Assembly: GCA_016699535.1 (NCBI GenBank)
Contig: CP064980.1
Coordinates: forward strand, 3,418,001 to 3,482,000
Length of the DNA stretch: 64,000 nucleotides
Origin: Myxococcales bacterium
Lineage (GTDB): Bacteria > Myxococcota_A > Polyangia > Polyangiales > GCA-016699535
Direction: 5' to 3'
Below the pieces are notes generated by a model. That model did no database searches and was not told the origin of the DNA. It saw only the letters and a program-made list of their open reading frames with translations. Below are positions 1 through 8,977 of this stretch, piece by piece. Numbering within the stretch: the stretch's first letter is position 1; each line of letters starts with the position of its first letter. A program made the position numbers and the translations under genes.

Positions 1-1199
1 TAGCTGCGGTAGTCTGCATTAATCCGCACATACTCGTGTCCAATATCGCTTGTCAGATAGCTTGCTTCGAAATTGCTCGCGCCTAGCTCAAGACAAATTG
101 TGTACTGTTCCTTTTTCATCACAGCGGCGGCGCGTTTTTCTTCGGCAGGACCGAGCCCCACGCCTTTTTCGACTAGCGTGACCTGGTCAATCAAGATTCT
201 TGCTTTGTTTCCATCAAAAGCTACGCCAGCATTGCCAGCGGCCATGAGCAGTCGTCCCCAATTCGGATCAGCTCCGTGCAACGCCGTTTTAACCAAGAGC
301 GATGTAGCTACTTTTTGGGCCACCGCACGGCAGGCCTTTTGACTTGCGAGCCCCTTTACCACAATACGCACGCAATGCTCCGCCCCTTCGCCATCGCGAA
401 CGATGCTCTCGGAAAGTTCCTGCAACACTTCCGTGAGTGCTCTAAGGAAACTTCGGTACTCAGGGCTACCTTGCTTGAGGCTATCGCTCATGGCCTTACC
501 CGAGGCCATCAGAGAAATCATATCGTTGGTGCTGGTATCGCCATCGACGGTCACTCGGTTAAAACTCTCATCGCATGCTTTGCGCAAACACTGCCTGAGT
601 AACGCGGGCGCTAGCTTTGCATCGCTAAGCACAAAACAAAGCGTTGTGGCCATGTTGGGATGAATCATTCCGGCCCCCTTGGCCATACCCAAAACACGGA
701 CTTTGTGTTTGCCAAGGTTCACATCACGCTTGGCAATTTTTGGCCAGCGATCGGTGGTCATAATCGCTTCAGAAAACACCGCAGCGCTATCGGGACTCAG
801 CGCACCAATTAAGGCAGGTAGCGCACCTTCAATCCGCGACGCTGGTAAAGGAAGGCCAATGACTCCTGTCGAGGCAGCCAACACATCGCTGTGTTTGCAG
901 CCCAGGTGTTTTGCAAGTGATTGCGTGGTCTGGAGCGCTGCCTGCATTCCAAGCGCACCTGTGCAAGCATTCGCGTTTCCGCTATTGACCAAAATGGCGC
1001 GAGCCAGTCCATCTCGCACACGTCGCTCGGTAAGCTGCACTGGAGCTGCTTTGATGCGATTCTGTGTGAGCACTGCAGCCGTGGGAACCACTTCATCGGT
1101 GCAAATCAAGCCCAAGTCCAGAGCATTTCCCTTTTTAAGGCCACAACTCATAGCGGAAAAAGCAAAACCTTCTACTTTTAGATCAGTCTTTGTTGCCAT
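1..1199 (-). CDS. argJ: Bifunctional ornithine acetyltransferase / N-acetylglutamate synthase ArgJ
   Basis: Transfers the acetyl group from N-acetylornithine to glutamate, the recycling step of arginine biosynthesis, in the cytoplasm. I translated the minus strand from the ATG at 1199; 399 codons are in the window and the last two bases (TA) look like the start of the stop codon, because the protein already ends in the usual family tail INADYRS. The self-cleavage motif KGAGMIHPNMATTL is present, with the expected nucleophile at Thr185 after Met-Ala, and TVDGDTSTND lies further on, so the alpha and beta chains should form normally. Length is normal for ArgJ. It is transcribed away from the release-factor-like gene at 1331, and secA lies just beyond that gene; I recall secA-argJ neighbourhoods from other deltaproteobacteria. 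Confidence 0.95.
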   Translation of the reverse strand, partial: MATKTDLKVEGFAFSAMSCGLKKGNALDLGLICTDEVVPTAAVLTQNRIKAAPVQLTERRVRDGLARAILVNSGNANACTGALGMQAALQTTQSLAKHLGCKHSDVLAASTGVIGLPLPASRIEGALPALIGALSPDSAAVFSEAIMTTDRWPKIAKRDVNLGKHKVRVLGMAKGAGMIHPNMATTLCFVLSDAKLAPALLRQCLRKACDESFNRVTVDGDTSTNDMISLMASGKAMSDSLKQGSPEYRSFLRALTEVLQELSESIVRDGEGAEHCVRIVVKGLASQKACRAVAQKVATSLLVKTALHGADPNWGRLLMAAGNAGVAFDGNKARILIDQVTLVEKGVGLGPAEEKRAAAVMKKEQYTICLELGASNFEASYLTSDIGHEYVRINADYRS

Positions 1200-1330
1200 G
1201 ATCGCTTAGACTTGTCTTTCCCCAACAGAAGGTCAAGATCCGTTGAGCTTTCCTGGCGCTTCGCCTGCACAGGCCTGGCTTCACATTCGCAGCCTAGAGC
1301 GCTACTCAAGGCATGCTAGACTAAGTTGTC

Positions 1331-1744
1331 ATGCCTCCCATCAGCCAAGAAAAGATTAAAGCACTCGAAGCTTTGCTCAAAAGGCTTGGTATCGAGGAAG
1401 CAGATTTGCTTGAAAAATTTGTTCGAGGGAGTGGCCCGGGCGGTCAGAAAATCAACAAAACATCGGTAGCGGTCTACCTTCGGCACCTACCAAGCGGCAT
1501 CGAGGTCAAGGTTCAACAAAGTCGTTCCCAAGCCACCAACCGCTTTTTGGCGCGCCGAGAACTTGCCGACCGCCTGATTGAACAGAAGACGCAAGAAAAA
1601 AGCCAAAAACAACAGCGCATGGAAAAGGTTCGGCGCCAAAAACGCAAACGTTCCAAGCGCGCCAAAGAAAAGATACTTGCTGACAAGCATCATCAAAGCG
1701 AGAAAAAGAAGAACAGAAAGAAACCGGGAAGCGACATACCGTAG
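1331..1744 (+). CDS. Small GGQ release-factor-like protein (RF-1 domain)
   Basis: A 137-residue protein consisting of the catalytic domain of class I release factors without the codon-recognition domains. The motif GSGPGGQKINKTS (GGQ at residues 37-39) is the peptidyl-tRNA hydrolysis signature. A very basic tail from about residue 95 (KKRKRSKRAK-type sequence) resembles the rRNA-channel-binding tail of ArfB/YaeJ and mitochondrial C12orf65-type factors. The likely role is rescue of stalled ribosomes or large subunits by hydrolysing peptidyl-tRNA. The family is certain; whether it is an ArfB orthologue or the separate short-RF family is not. It is divergent from argJ and convergent with secA. 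Confidence 0.85.
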   Translation: MPPISQEKIKALEALLKRLGIEEADLLEKFVRGSGPGGQKINKTSVAVYLRHLPSGIEVKVQQSRSQATNRFLARRELADRLIEQKTQEKSQKQQRMEKVRRQKRKRSKRAKEKILADKHHQSEKKKNRKKPGSDIP

Positions 1745-1803
1745 CCCTACGGACTGCAGAAGCTACAGGCTGCTTGAGATGCGCGGCAGCCGTGCAAAGC
1801 TCC

Positions 1804-4800
1804 TCAGCCTACTTCAGCGTTCGCTTCGTTTTGATCTGTACGCAAATGACACTGCTTGTATTTTTTACCGCTGCCACAATGACAAGGATCGTTTCGGCCT
1901 AGTTTCGGTTTATCCCGCTTGACCGTTTCGCCTCGCAATTGCTGAAGTTGCTCCGGGCTAAGTTGCGTAAGCTGTTGTGGTGCAGCACCTTGCTTTTTAG
2001 CCAAACGCCGCGCATGGCGACTAAGTTGTCCACCGTCCGCTCCTGAGCCTCCGCCCTGTGCAGCATCGTGCGACATGCGGATAAGTTCCTGGCGCGCATC
2101 GACCTGCCTTTTACGTTGAGCTTCAAGCCGTGCGACGTCTTCTTCCGCCATGGTCTCAAGTCGATAAATGGCCGAAGCGACCGTGAGTTTAACGCTTTCC
2201 ATCATTTGCACAAAAAGATCAAAACCTTCCTTTTTGTACTCTTTCTTTGGATCGCGCTGCCCGTAACCTCGAAGGCCAATGCCCTCACGCAAATGTTCCA
2301 TGTTTTGCAAGTGATCAATCCATTGCCGATCGATCTCTTGTAAAAACAAATTGCGGAATACGCGCAGAAACTGCAGATGTCCCAGTACTTCTATTTTCTT
2401 ATGAAGCAACGCTTCGGCATCGTCGTAGAGCTTAGTTGCCAGTTCTTGCACATCGGTGATCTTTTCAAGTCCGCTTGCTCGCACATCAAAGGTGCCAGAA
2501 AAGGCCTCGGTTAGTCCCTGGATATCCCAATCCTCAAAATGCTTATTGGGCGGACAAGCACGCTCGACCATAACGCCCACAAGCTCATCCACTAAAGCAA
2601 GCAAACGCTCCTGCTGCTCAGCCAACGATGAGCCGACTTCTTGTTCCAGAATCTGAAGCGCTTTTTCCGGCTCTTCACGATAAGGGCTCAAATCAACGCG
2701 GCAGCCAAACCACACATAAACATCGCGCTCAATAAGTGCAGTGCGCAAAGTGCCCAGCGAGGACAATTCGGCTTGCTGCGCCTGCTTTCGAAAACGCTCA
2801 AGTTCCTCTTGCGATGCACCTGGCGAAGGTTGTGGTCCGCCATGAAACTTGATCATTTGCTCAAGCACCGGTTTGGCAAGCTCAGCATACTTTGGATCAA
2901 TCGTACTTATAAGCGGAACGGGCTCAACGCCGCGCTTTTGTTCTTCTTCAGTGGGCACCGTTCGGTACTGACCACAGAGCACCTGCTTGCGAAGGACGTA
3001 AACGCTCTTACGCTGCTGGTTCATGACATCGTCGTATTCCAGCAAGTTTTTACGAATGTCGAAGTTGCGTTCTTCGACTTTCTTTTGCGCGTTCTCAACA
3101 GCTTTAGTCACCCAACGATGCTCAATAGGCACATCTTCTTCCATGCCTAAGGTATCCATCATGCGCTGGACTCGATCCCCAGCGAAAATACGCATCAGAT
3201 CATCCTCAAGCGAAAGGAAAAAACGTGAACTACCAGGGTCGCCCTGACGTCCGGAACGACCACGCAGCTGGTTATCAACACGCCGCGATTCATGTCGCTC
3301 GGTACCAATGATCATTAAACCACCGTTATCGAGCACTTCTTTCTTTTCCTGTTCACATTGCTCACGGTAGCGCTCAGTCTCGGCATCGACAGCGGCTTCA
3401 AGTGCCTCTTTATCTGCAAGCAAGGCTTCATCAGCACGCTCGAGAACCTCGTGACGTGCAAGCATGTCTGGATTACCACCAAGCACAATATCGGTACCGC
3501 GGCCCGCCATGTTGGTCGCCACCGTCACGGCACCTTTTCGGCCTGCCTGAGCGACGATATACGCCTCACGTTCATGCTGTTTGGCGTTTAGCACGTTGTG
3601 CTCAACGCCGCGCTTGTTCAGCAATCGAGCAAGCGCATCGGATTTCTCGACGCTGGTCGTACCGACGAGCACAGGCTGCCCACGCTGCTGTGCGTCTTCA
3701 ATCTCAGCAGCCACTGCCTTGAACTTTTCGCGCTCGGTTTTGTAAACCAAATCATCGGAATCAATCCTTTGAATGGGCTTGTTTGTTGGTACAACCACTA
3801 CATCAAGGTTGTAAATTTTATGAAATTCTGCAGCTTCGGTATCCGCGGTGCCCGTCATGCCAGCAAGCTTGCCGTACAAACGAAATAGATTCTGAAAAGA
3901 AATGGTAGCAAGGGTGATATTTTCATCTTGAATCGGCACGCGCTCTTTGGCTTCGATGGCCTGATGCAAACCGTCCGACCAACGCCTGCCTGGCAAGGTA
4001 CGACCCGTAAACTCATCAATGATCATTACCTTGCCTTCAGCGGTAACCATGTACTGCTGATCACGCTTATATAGCGTATGCGCGCGGAGCAACTGCTGAA
4101 GAATGTGCAGGGTTTCTAGATTAACCGGATCGTAAAGGTTTTCCTCTTCGGTGATGCCACGCTCTTTGAGCATGGTTTGAGCAAGGATAATGCCTTCTTC
4201 GGTTAGTGTGACGTTGCTGGCTTTTTCATCAACGGTGTAGTGATCGTCTTTGCGCAAACGCGGCAAGATGTCGTTGATGCGAATGTATTTTTCACTGGCA
4301 GTTTGCCCTGGACCACTGATGATCAATGGCGTTCGCGCTTCATCGATCAGAATCGAGTCAACCTCATCGACAATCGCGTAGTGCAAATCACGCTGCACAT
4401 AATCATGAATGCTAAACTTCATGTTATCGCGCATGTAATCAAAGCCAAACTCGTTGTTTTGACCGTAGGTAATATCGGCAGCGTAGGCTTTCTTTTTTGA
4501 ACTATCGCCCTGAGAATGCACGACAACACCAGTGCTCATGCCCAAAAAACGGTAAAGCTGCCCCATCCATTCGGCATCGCGCGTGGCCAAGTAGTCGTTC
4601 ACCGTAACGACATGCACACCTTTGCCGGCAAGAGCGTTGAGATAGCAAGCAAGGGTGGCAACCAGTGTCTTACCCTCACCGGTTTTCATTTCAGCAATCT
4701 TGCCTTCATGAAGCACCATGCCGCCCAAGAGCTGCACATCAAAATGCCGCATGCCCAAAGCGCGTTTGCCTGCTTCACGCGCCGTTGCAAAGGCCGGAAT

Positions 4801-4992
4801 CAAAAGCTCGTCGGTACTGGCTCCGCGCTCAATCATCGCGCGAAACTCTGCCGTTTTGCCGCGCAGCGCTTCATCGCTCAGGGCCTGATACTCAGGCTCG
4901 AGCAGGTTAATCGCGTCGACTCGTGGCTGCATGCGCTTGAGTTCACGCTCGTTTTTGGTTCCAAGTATCTTTTTTAATGCCCATCCGTACAT
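1804..4992 (-). CDS. secA: Preprotein translocase ATPase SecA
   Basis: Motor ATPase that drives unfolded preproteins through SecYEG at the inner membrane. It has 1062 residues, beginning with the typical MYGWALKKILGTKNERELKR start. Walker A (MKTGEGKT) is near residue 105, followed by VDEVDSILIDEARTPL and NMAGRGTDIVLGG. The C-terminal zinc motif has Cys1037, Cys1039, Cys1048 and His1049 and should bind SecB or ribosomes. The protein is longer than E. coli SecA (901 residues), largely because of an insertion around residues 650-780 after the helical scaffold start (VLRKQVLCGQY...), a type of insertion seen in other deltaproteobacterial SecA proteins. The reading frame is intact across 3.2 kb. 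Confidence 0.98.
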   Translation of the reverse strand: MYGWALKKILGTKNERELKRMQPRVDAINLLEPEYQALSDEALRGKTAEFRAMIERGASTDELLIPAFATAREAGKRALGMRHFDVQLLGGMVLHEGKIAEMKTGEGKTLVATLACYLNALAGKGVHVVTVNDYLATRDAEWMGQLYRFLGMSTGVVVHSQGDSSKKKAYAADITYGQNNEFGFDYMRDNMKFSIHDYVQRDLHYAIVDEVDSILIDEARTPLIISGPGQTASEKYIRINDILPRLRKDDHYTVDEKASNVTLTEEGIILAQTMLKERGITEEENLYDPVNLETLHILQQLLRAHTLYKRDQQYMVTAEGKVMIIDEFTGRTLPGRRWSDGLHQAIEAKERVPIQDENITLATISFQNLFRLYGKLAGMTGTADTEAAEFHKIYNLDVVVVPTNKPIQRIDSDDLVYKTEREKFKAVAAEIEDAQQRGQPVLVGTTSVEKSDALARLLNKRGVEHNVLNAKQHEREAYIVAQAGRKGAVTVATNMAGRGTDIVLGGNPDMLARHEVLERADEALLADKEALEAAVDAETERYREQCEQEKKEVLDNGGLMIIGTERHESRRVDNQLRGRSGRQGDPGSSRFFLSLEDDLMRIFAGDRVQRMMDTLGMEEDVPIEHRWVTKAVENAQKKVEERNFDIRKNLLEYDDVMNQQRKSVYVLRKQVLCGQYRTVPTEEEQKRGVEPVPLISTIDPKYAELAKPVLEQMIKFHGGPQPSPGASQEELERFRKQAQQAELSSLGTLRTALIERDVYVWFGCRVDLSPYREEPEKALQILEQEVGSSLAEQQERLLALVDELVGVMVERACPPNKHFEDWDIQGLTEAFSGTFDVRASGLEKITDVQELATKLYDDAEALLHKKIEVLGHLQFLRVFRNLFLQEIDRQWIDHLQNMEHLREGIGLRGYGQRDPKKEYKKEGFDLFVQMMESVKLTVASAIYRLETMAEEDVARLEAQRKRQVDARQELIRMSHDAAQGGGSGADGGQLSRHARRLAKKQGAAPQQLTQLSPEQLQQLRGETVKRDKPKLGRNDPCHCGSGKKYKQCHLRTDQNEANAEVG

Positions 4993-5050
4993 TGCCGGCG
5001 CAATCTAAGACCTCAGAAGGCAATGCGCAACGTCTGGATGGGCTCAAACA

Positions 5051-6514
5051 CTACTGGGTTTGCAGGAAGATCATGAGCAGCACGAAGGCTGCAGCCAGAG
5101 CGATAAACATGGCAAAACACATAATTACCAAGGAAATCACCCGCCCCAAATGCTTCTTTTCGACCTCACTTTCGCCTAAATCACTTAGCAATTGCTCGGC
5201 CCGGCGTAGCTCCTGCCGACCCCGAAAAGCAAAGGAAAATGCCGCTCCGAGCGCACTAAGCAGTCCCAAAACCGCCAGCCATAGCCCCCAAGTTGATTTG
5301 CTTTTCTGATAACGATTCTGCTGCACGGGCAAGCTGCGCACAGGATGAGGGAGCGGCATCCAGCGCTCTTCTTGAATGGCATGTCTATAGGCATTCATGC
5401 CATTTTTGGCTGTTTTTTTCAAAATTAGTGCCACTTTTGGCATTTCAAACAACAACGAGCGACTGTGCTCGCCTCCAAATACGTCGCTACTGAGCTGAAG
5501 GCGCCATAAGCCTTCTTTGGCGGCAAAGCCTGGCAAGCCGATCGTCTCCTCTTTTTTTGCCGGTTTTTTCCACGACTGTGTAAAGACCCAACGCTCGCCA
5601 GAGCTTTCGATTTGAAACACATCTGCCACAAGACAGTTCGTGGCAGCAGAGCTTGCCGCTTTAAAATCAAGCGTATCGCCAATCTTTAATTGCCGCTGCT
5701 CCATCTCAAGGTGCGCCGAGGCAAGTGAGATGGGAACGCGCACCTTACGTTCTGCCACTGGCGTTTTGTTGTGCTCAAGCACGACATCAAGTTCGGCCTC
5801 TGGTCCGTGCACTTTAAACGTCAACGCGGCCCAACCCGCTTTGCTCTGCACCGGCTGCTCATCCAAGATGTCCACCGATGACTGGCTCTTGATACGTACA
5901 CTATATACGATTGGATTGTCTCCAAGTCGTACAATCATCTGACAACTTCGATCCGGCAGACAAACACCCGAAACAAAACGCAAAGCAAACTGCTTTGGCA
6001 TGAGCTTGTTGCTGATTGTACGAACATCACCAAGCCGTCTTTGTTGAAGTGGATGCGCGCTGCGCTCTTGCGCGGGGTAAGTAAAGTTGCCTCTGCCCAC
6101 ATCGAGCTTTTTTTCAATGCCAAATTGCCGATTCTGATAAGTCACCCGCAGCTGAAGCCTGTAGCCACCAGAGGGCAAGGAAGTTGGGATGTGCAGATTG
6201 CCCTCTTGCCCCATGCAAGGCGATTGCTTCATCCGAAGTTGCGCAATCAATTCGCCGCCGCGGTCTCGAAGCTGCAGCAAGCCCTGCGCTTTTATCACAG
6301 TGGGTGTGCTCTGCGTTCTCGAGATGCCAAGCAAAAAGGCACGTGCGGGGAGAACACCACCCTGCGGTACGCGCTCCGGCGTAACGAGCTGCAAATCGTA
6401 ATCGGTGCTTGGTTTGCGCAACCACAAACTAACACCGCCTACGGCCACTAATAGTAATGGCAGAAAAAACGCCCAAAAACGCGAAGCTGTATCCGTTGAT
6501 GCTTTCACTCGCAA
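5051..6514 (-). CDS. Conserved membrane-anchored protein of unknown function
   Basis: A 487-residue protein with one N-terminal membrane segment (about residues 13-32), a large beta-rich extracytoplasmic region (33-400) and two C-terminal membrane segments (about 402-423 and 458-483). The C-terminal loop between the last two segments is charged and cytoplasmic. The middle part has repeated short beta-strand patterns that could be Ig-like or MG2-like domains, but I do not recognise a family. The translated start is a TTG at 6514; a GTG at 6508 is an alternative. It lies 58 bases upstream of secA on the same strand, so cotranscription is possible. Function unknown. Confidence 0.7.
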   Translation of the reverse strand: MRVKASTDTASRFWAFFLPLLLVAVGGVSLWLRKPSTDYDLQLVTPERVPQGGVLPARAFLLGISRTQSTPTVIKAQGLLQLRDRGGELIAQLRMKQSPCMGQEGNLHIPTSLPSGGYRLQLRVTYQNRQFGIEKKLDVGRGNFTYPAQERSAHPLQQRRLGDVRTISNKLMPKQFALRFVSGVCLPDRSCQMIVRLGDNPIVYSVRIKSQSSVDILDEQPVQSKAGWAALTFKVHGPEAELDVVLEHNKTPVAERKVRVPISLASAHLEMEQRQLKIGDTLDFKAASSAATNCLVADVFQIESSGERWVFTQSWKKPAKKEETIGLPGFAAKEGLWRLQLSSDVFGGEHSRSLLFEMPKVALILKKTAKNGMNAYRHAIQEERWMPLPHPVRSLPVQQNRYQKSKSTWGLWLAVLGLLSALGAAFSFAFRGRQELRRAEQLLSDLGESEVEKKHLGRVISLVIMCFAMFIALAAAFVLLMIFLQTQ

Positions 6515-6789
6515 CGATCCATATCACGTATCAAAACATGATGAGAGAAACCCGAGTAGTTCAGTCCTCTATTGTAAAGGTGTCAATCCTTCAACAGAAC
6601 TAAAAACGCTCGCGTTTGCGTCTCGTCTTGAGCTATTGGGTTGCGTTAAAACTATGTTTGTGAAACGCGAACTATTTTATTGACCCACTTCGCAAATTTT
6701 CATCTTCTCCGCTCAATACAAGACCTATATGCATATGAGTTCATAGCAATGCATGTGGCCCATTTACCATCTGCACGAGGAGTGAAAGC

Positions 6790-8196
6790 ATGCGTAACAC
6801 TTGCCACTGGATTAACCACAAACCAGTCACCGTATCGATAAGCTGTCTTTTAGTGTCGCTCATCGGATCACCCGCTTGGGCCACCGATGGGATGAATCCC
6901 ATCGCCTACGATGCGCGCTCTGCAGGCATGGGCGGTGCCAACACTGCGGTGATTGATCACGCCTTAGCTATCACGAGCAACCCAGCTGGCATTGCTTTAT
7001 CAGGTGCTAATCTGGATTTGAATCTCACGCTCCTTACGCCATCCCTGCACGTGCGAGACCAAGTCATGACGCCGCAAGGCGCCATGCAACTCAACGACAA
7101 AGACAGCGAAGGCCAACTGTTCCCTCTTCTAGGAATCGCTTACTCGATGCCTGTGTCCAAGAAGCTGTATGCGGGTATGGGAATCTTTGTGCAAGGAGGC
7201 ATGGGCGCTCACTTTAGGGGCCTAAACACCATGACCGATCCAGACCCCACAACAGTCAACCAAGACAACGAAGGACAGCCCTCAACCTATGATATCAAAA
7301 GTCAGATTATGTACATCAAGTTTGCACCCACAGTGGCCTATCGCCTTCTTGATAACTTGATCTTAGGCGCGTCCTTTAACGTCGGAGTTGCTAAAATGGA
7401 TTGGCGACATGGCGCCATGCAATTTCCTGAGCCTGATGGAGACAATCTCTATGGAGCCCAGAGCTTGAATTTTAAAAGCGACTACGCTCTTGGCTTTTCG
7501 GGACGCTTTGGCGCGTTGCTCAACTTGCTCGATGACAATCTTCGCTTTGGTGCAAGCTACGCTATGAAAGCGTCGCCAACTTTTGATGGAACACTCAAAA
7601 TCAATGGTGTCCCTTACGACGCTCAGACGGAGGACTTTGCTTGGGCACGGGAGCTCGCGCTCGGTGTCGCTGGCAAACTTTTCGAAAAGCGGCTTACCTT
7701 GGCGGCAGACTTTCGTTGGGTCAACTGGGCCAATGCGGTTGACACCGTGCAGTTTGATGCAACAGCGAAAGACCCATCGACCTTGCCACCAGGCATGACG
7801 CCGGCACTTGCGCTGCCTTTTCAAATGCGTTGGCAAAACTCCGTTGTTCTGGCTTTTGGTACCGAGTACGCACTTCTCAAAGACTTTTTGTTTATAAGAG
7901 CCGGCTACAACTACGGCAAAACGCCCGCTACTGCCAGTGGAATCAATCCGCTTTTTCCACCGGTCACCCAGCATCATCTCACCGCAGGTCTTGGGTTTAA
8001 AGACGTCGAAAGTGGCGTTAAAATGGATCTCGCAGGCGAGTATGGGTTTACCGGCAAAGTTTCCTCTAGCTCCGAGAACCAAATGGCTTATCAGCCAGCC
8101 CTGCCTGGACAAACACCCCAACCTAACGGTTATTCAGTGGATGTGCAGATGAAACAACTGAGCATCTATTTAGGCCTAGGCTACGACTTTAATTAG
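6790..8196 (+). CDS. FadL/OMPP1-family outer membrane transport protein
   Basis: A 468-residue outer membrane beta-barrel of the FadL/TodX family, which lets hydrophobic compounds such as long-chain fatty acids cross the outer membrane. It has a signal peptide ending near AWA (about residue 32), then the family N-terminus DGMNPIAYDARSAGMGGANTAV followed by ITSNPAGIAL, in which the NPA motif belongs to the FadL plug/hatch. The rest alternates beta strands and ends in an aromatic-rich final strand (YLGLGYDFN), as expected for a barrel. A clear ribosome binding site, GAGGAG, lies about 8 bases before the ATG. It is monocistronic, with 275 bases of noncoding DNA upstream. The substrate is not predictable. 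Confidence 0.9.
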   Translation: MRNTCHWINHKPVTVSISCLLVSLIGSPAWATDGMNPIAYDARSAGMGGANTAVIDHALAITSNPAGIALSGANLDLNLTLLTPSLHVRDQVMTPQGAMQLNDKDSEGQLFPLLGIAYSMPVSKKLYAGMGIFVQGGMGAHFRGLNTMTDPDPTTVNQDNEGQPSTYDIKSQIMYIKFAPTVAYRLLDNLILGASFNVGVAKMDWRHGAMQFPEPDGDNLYGAQSLNFKSDYALGFSGRFGALLNLLDDNLRFGASYAMKASPTFDGTLKINGVPYDAQTEDFAWARELALGVAGKLFEKRLTLAADFRWVNWANAVDTVQFDATAKDPSTLPPGMTPALALPFQMRWQNSVVLAFGTEYALLKDFLFIRAGYNYGKTPATASGINPLFPPVTQHHLTAGLGFKDVESGVKMDLAGEYGFTGKVSSSSENQMAYQPALPGQTPQPNGYSVDVQMKQLSIYLGLGYDFN

Positions 8197-8291
8197 CGAT
8201 TTCCTCGCTGGACGCCTTCTATTGTCTCGGGAACTTAACTGCTTCGGGACGAGTGCATATGTATGTATCGACAATCCTCAAAGGGCACACT

Positions 8292-8771
8292 ATGCTATTG
8301 CCACCTATGATTTCAAAAGAAGCACCGCCAAATTTCAAGCAAATTGAGCAACTGCATGCAAGGCTTGGCCAATACATGGAAAAGCACAAACTCCGGTCCA
8401 CTGGGCAACGGCGTCTTGTGACCGATGTTTTTTTTCGCACGGGCGGCCATCAGTCCATCGAAGAGTTGCTGGCCATGGTGCGCGAGGAAGATCCAAAAGT
8501 TGGCTACGCCACAGTGTATCGTACTTTGAAGCTACTTACTGAATCAGGCATCGCCAATGAGCATCATTTTGGCGATGGATTTACTCGCTATGAAATAGCA
8601 CTCAAGGGCGACCATCATGACCACTTGATTTGCACAGCGTGCGGCAAAATTGTCGAGTTTGAGCAAGACCGAATTGAAGAGCTGCAAGAACAAGTTGCGA
8701 ACAAGCACGGGTTTAAACTGAGCAGCCATAAACACGAGCTCTACGGCTTGTGTCCGAATTGCCAGAACTGA
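8292..8771 (+). CDS. Fur-family ferric uptake regulator
   Basis: A metal-dependent transcriptional repressor of the Fur family. The winged-helix part covers about residues 30-90 (RSTGQRRLVTDVFF, VGYATVYRTLKLL) and is followed by the dimerisation domain with the metal-site run GDHHDHLICTACGK and a second Cys pair (GLCPNCQN), so a structural zinc site is present. An upstream in-frame ATG at 8253 would give 172 residues. I chose the ATG at 8292 (159 residues), which fits family length and follows AAGGG. It is more like Fur than Zur or PerR by overall pattern, but I would not fix the metal from sequence alone. It follows the FadL gene by 95 bases. Confidence 0.9.
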   Translation: MLLPPMISKEAPPNFKQIEQLHARLGQYMEKHKLRSTGQRRLVTDVFFRTGGHQSIEELLAMVREEDPKVGYATVYRTLKLLTESGIANEHHFGDGFTRYEIALKGDHHDHLICTACGKIVEFEQDRIEELQEQVANKHGFKLSSHKHELYGLCPNCQN

Positions 8772-8939
8772 CACCTGTAAAAGCCACCTTGGACGGCAGC
8801 CAATTCTCATCACACCATCCGTGCAGAACCGCCGGTATGGAACTACACCTATCGGCTATTAATTTGCCCATCGGTGCTCTCCTACAGTGACCTACATATT
8901 TTTATCTGGCTAGAAGCTCGACGGCACACCCATCGCGTT

Positions 8940-8977
8940 ATGGCATAGCCGTATTATTATGATATAATTACAAAACA
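8940..8977 (+). promoter_or_regulatory. Candidate promoter with a perfect -10 box close to the start codon
   Basis: A perfect TATAAT is at 8963-8968, only 8 bases before the ATG at 8977. Transcription would then begin at or next to the start codon, so the mRNA for the large lipoprotein gene may be leaderless. The -35 region about 17 bases upstream is a poor match to consensus, and no ribosome binding site precedes the ATG. The surrounding bases are markedly AT-rich. Confidence 0.4.

Noticed and set aside
7363..8121. Long antisense reading frame of 252 codons on the minus strand inside the FadL-family gene
   Set aside because: It has no family resemblance or signal, and the plus-strand gene carries a signal peptide, family motifs and a good ribosome binding site.
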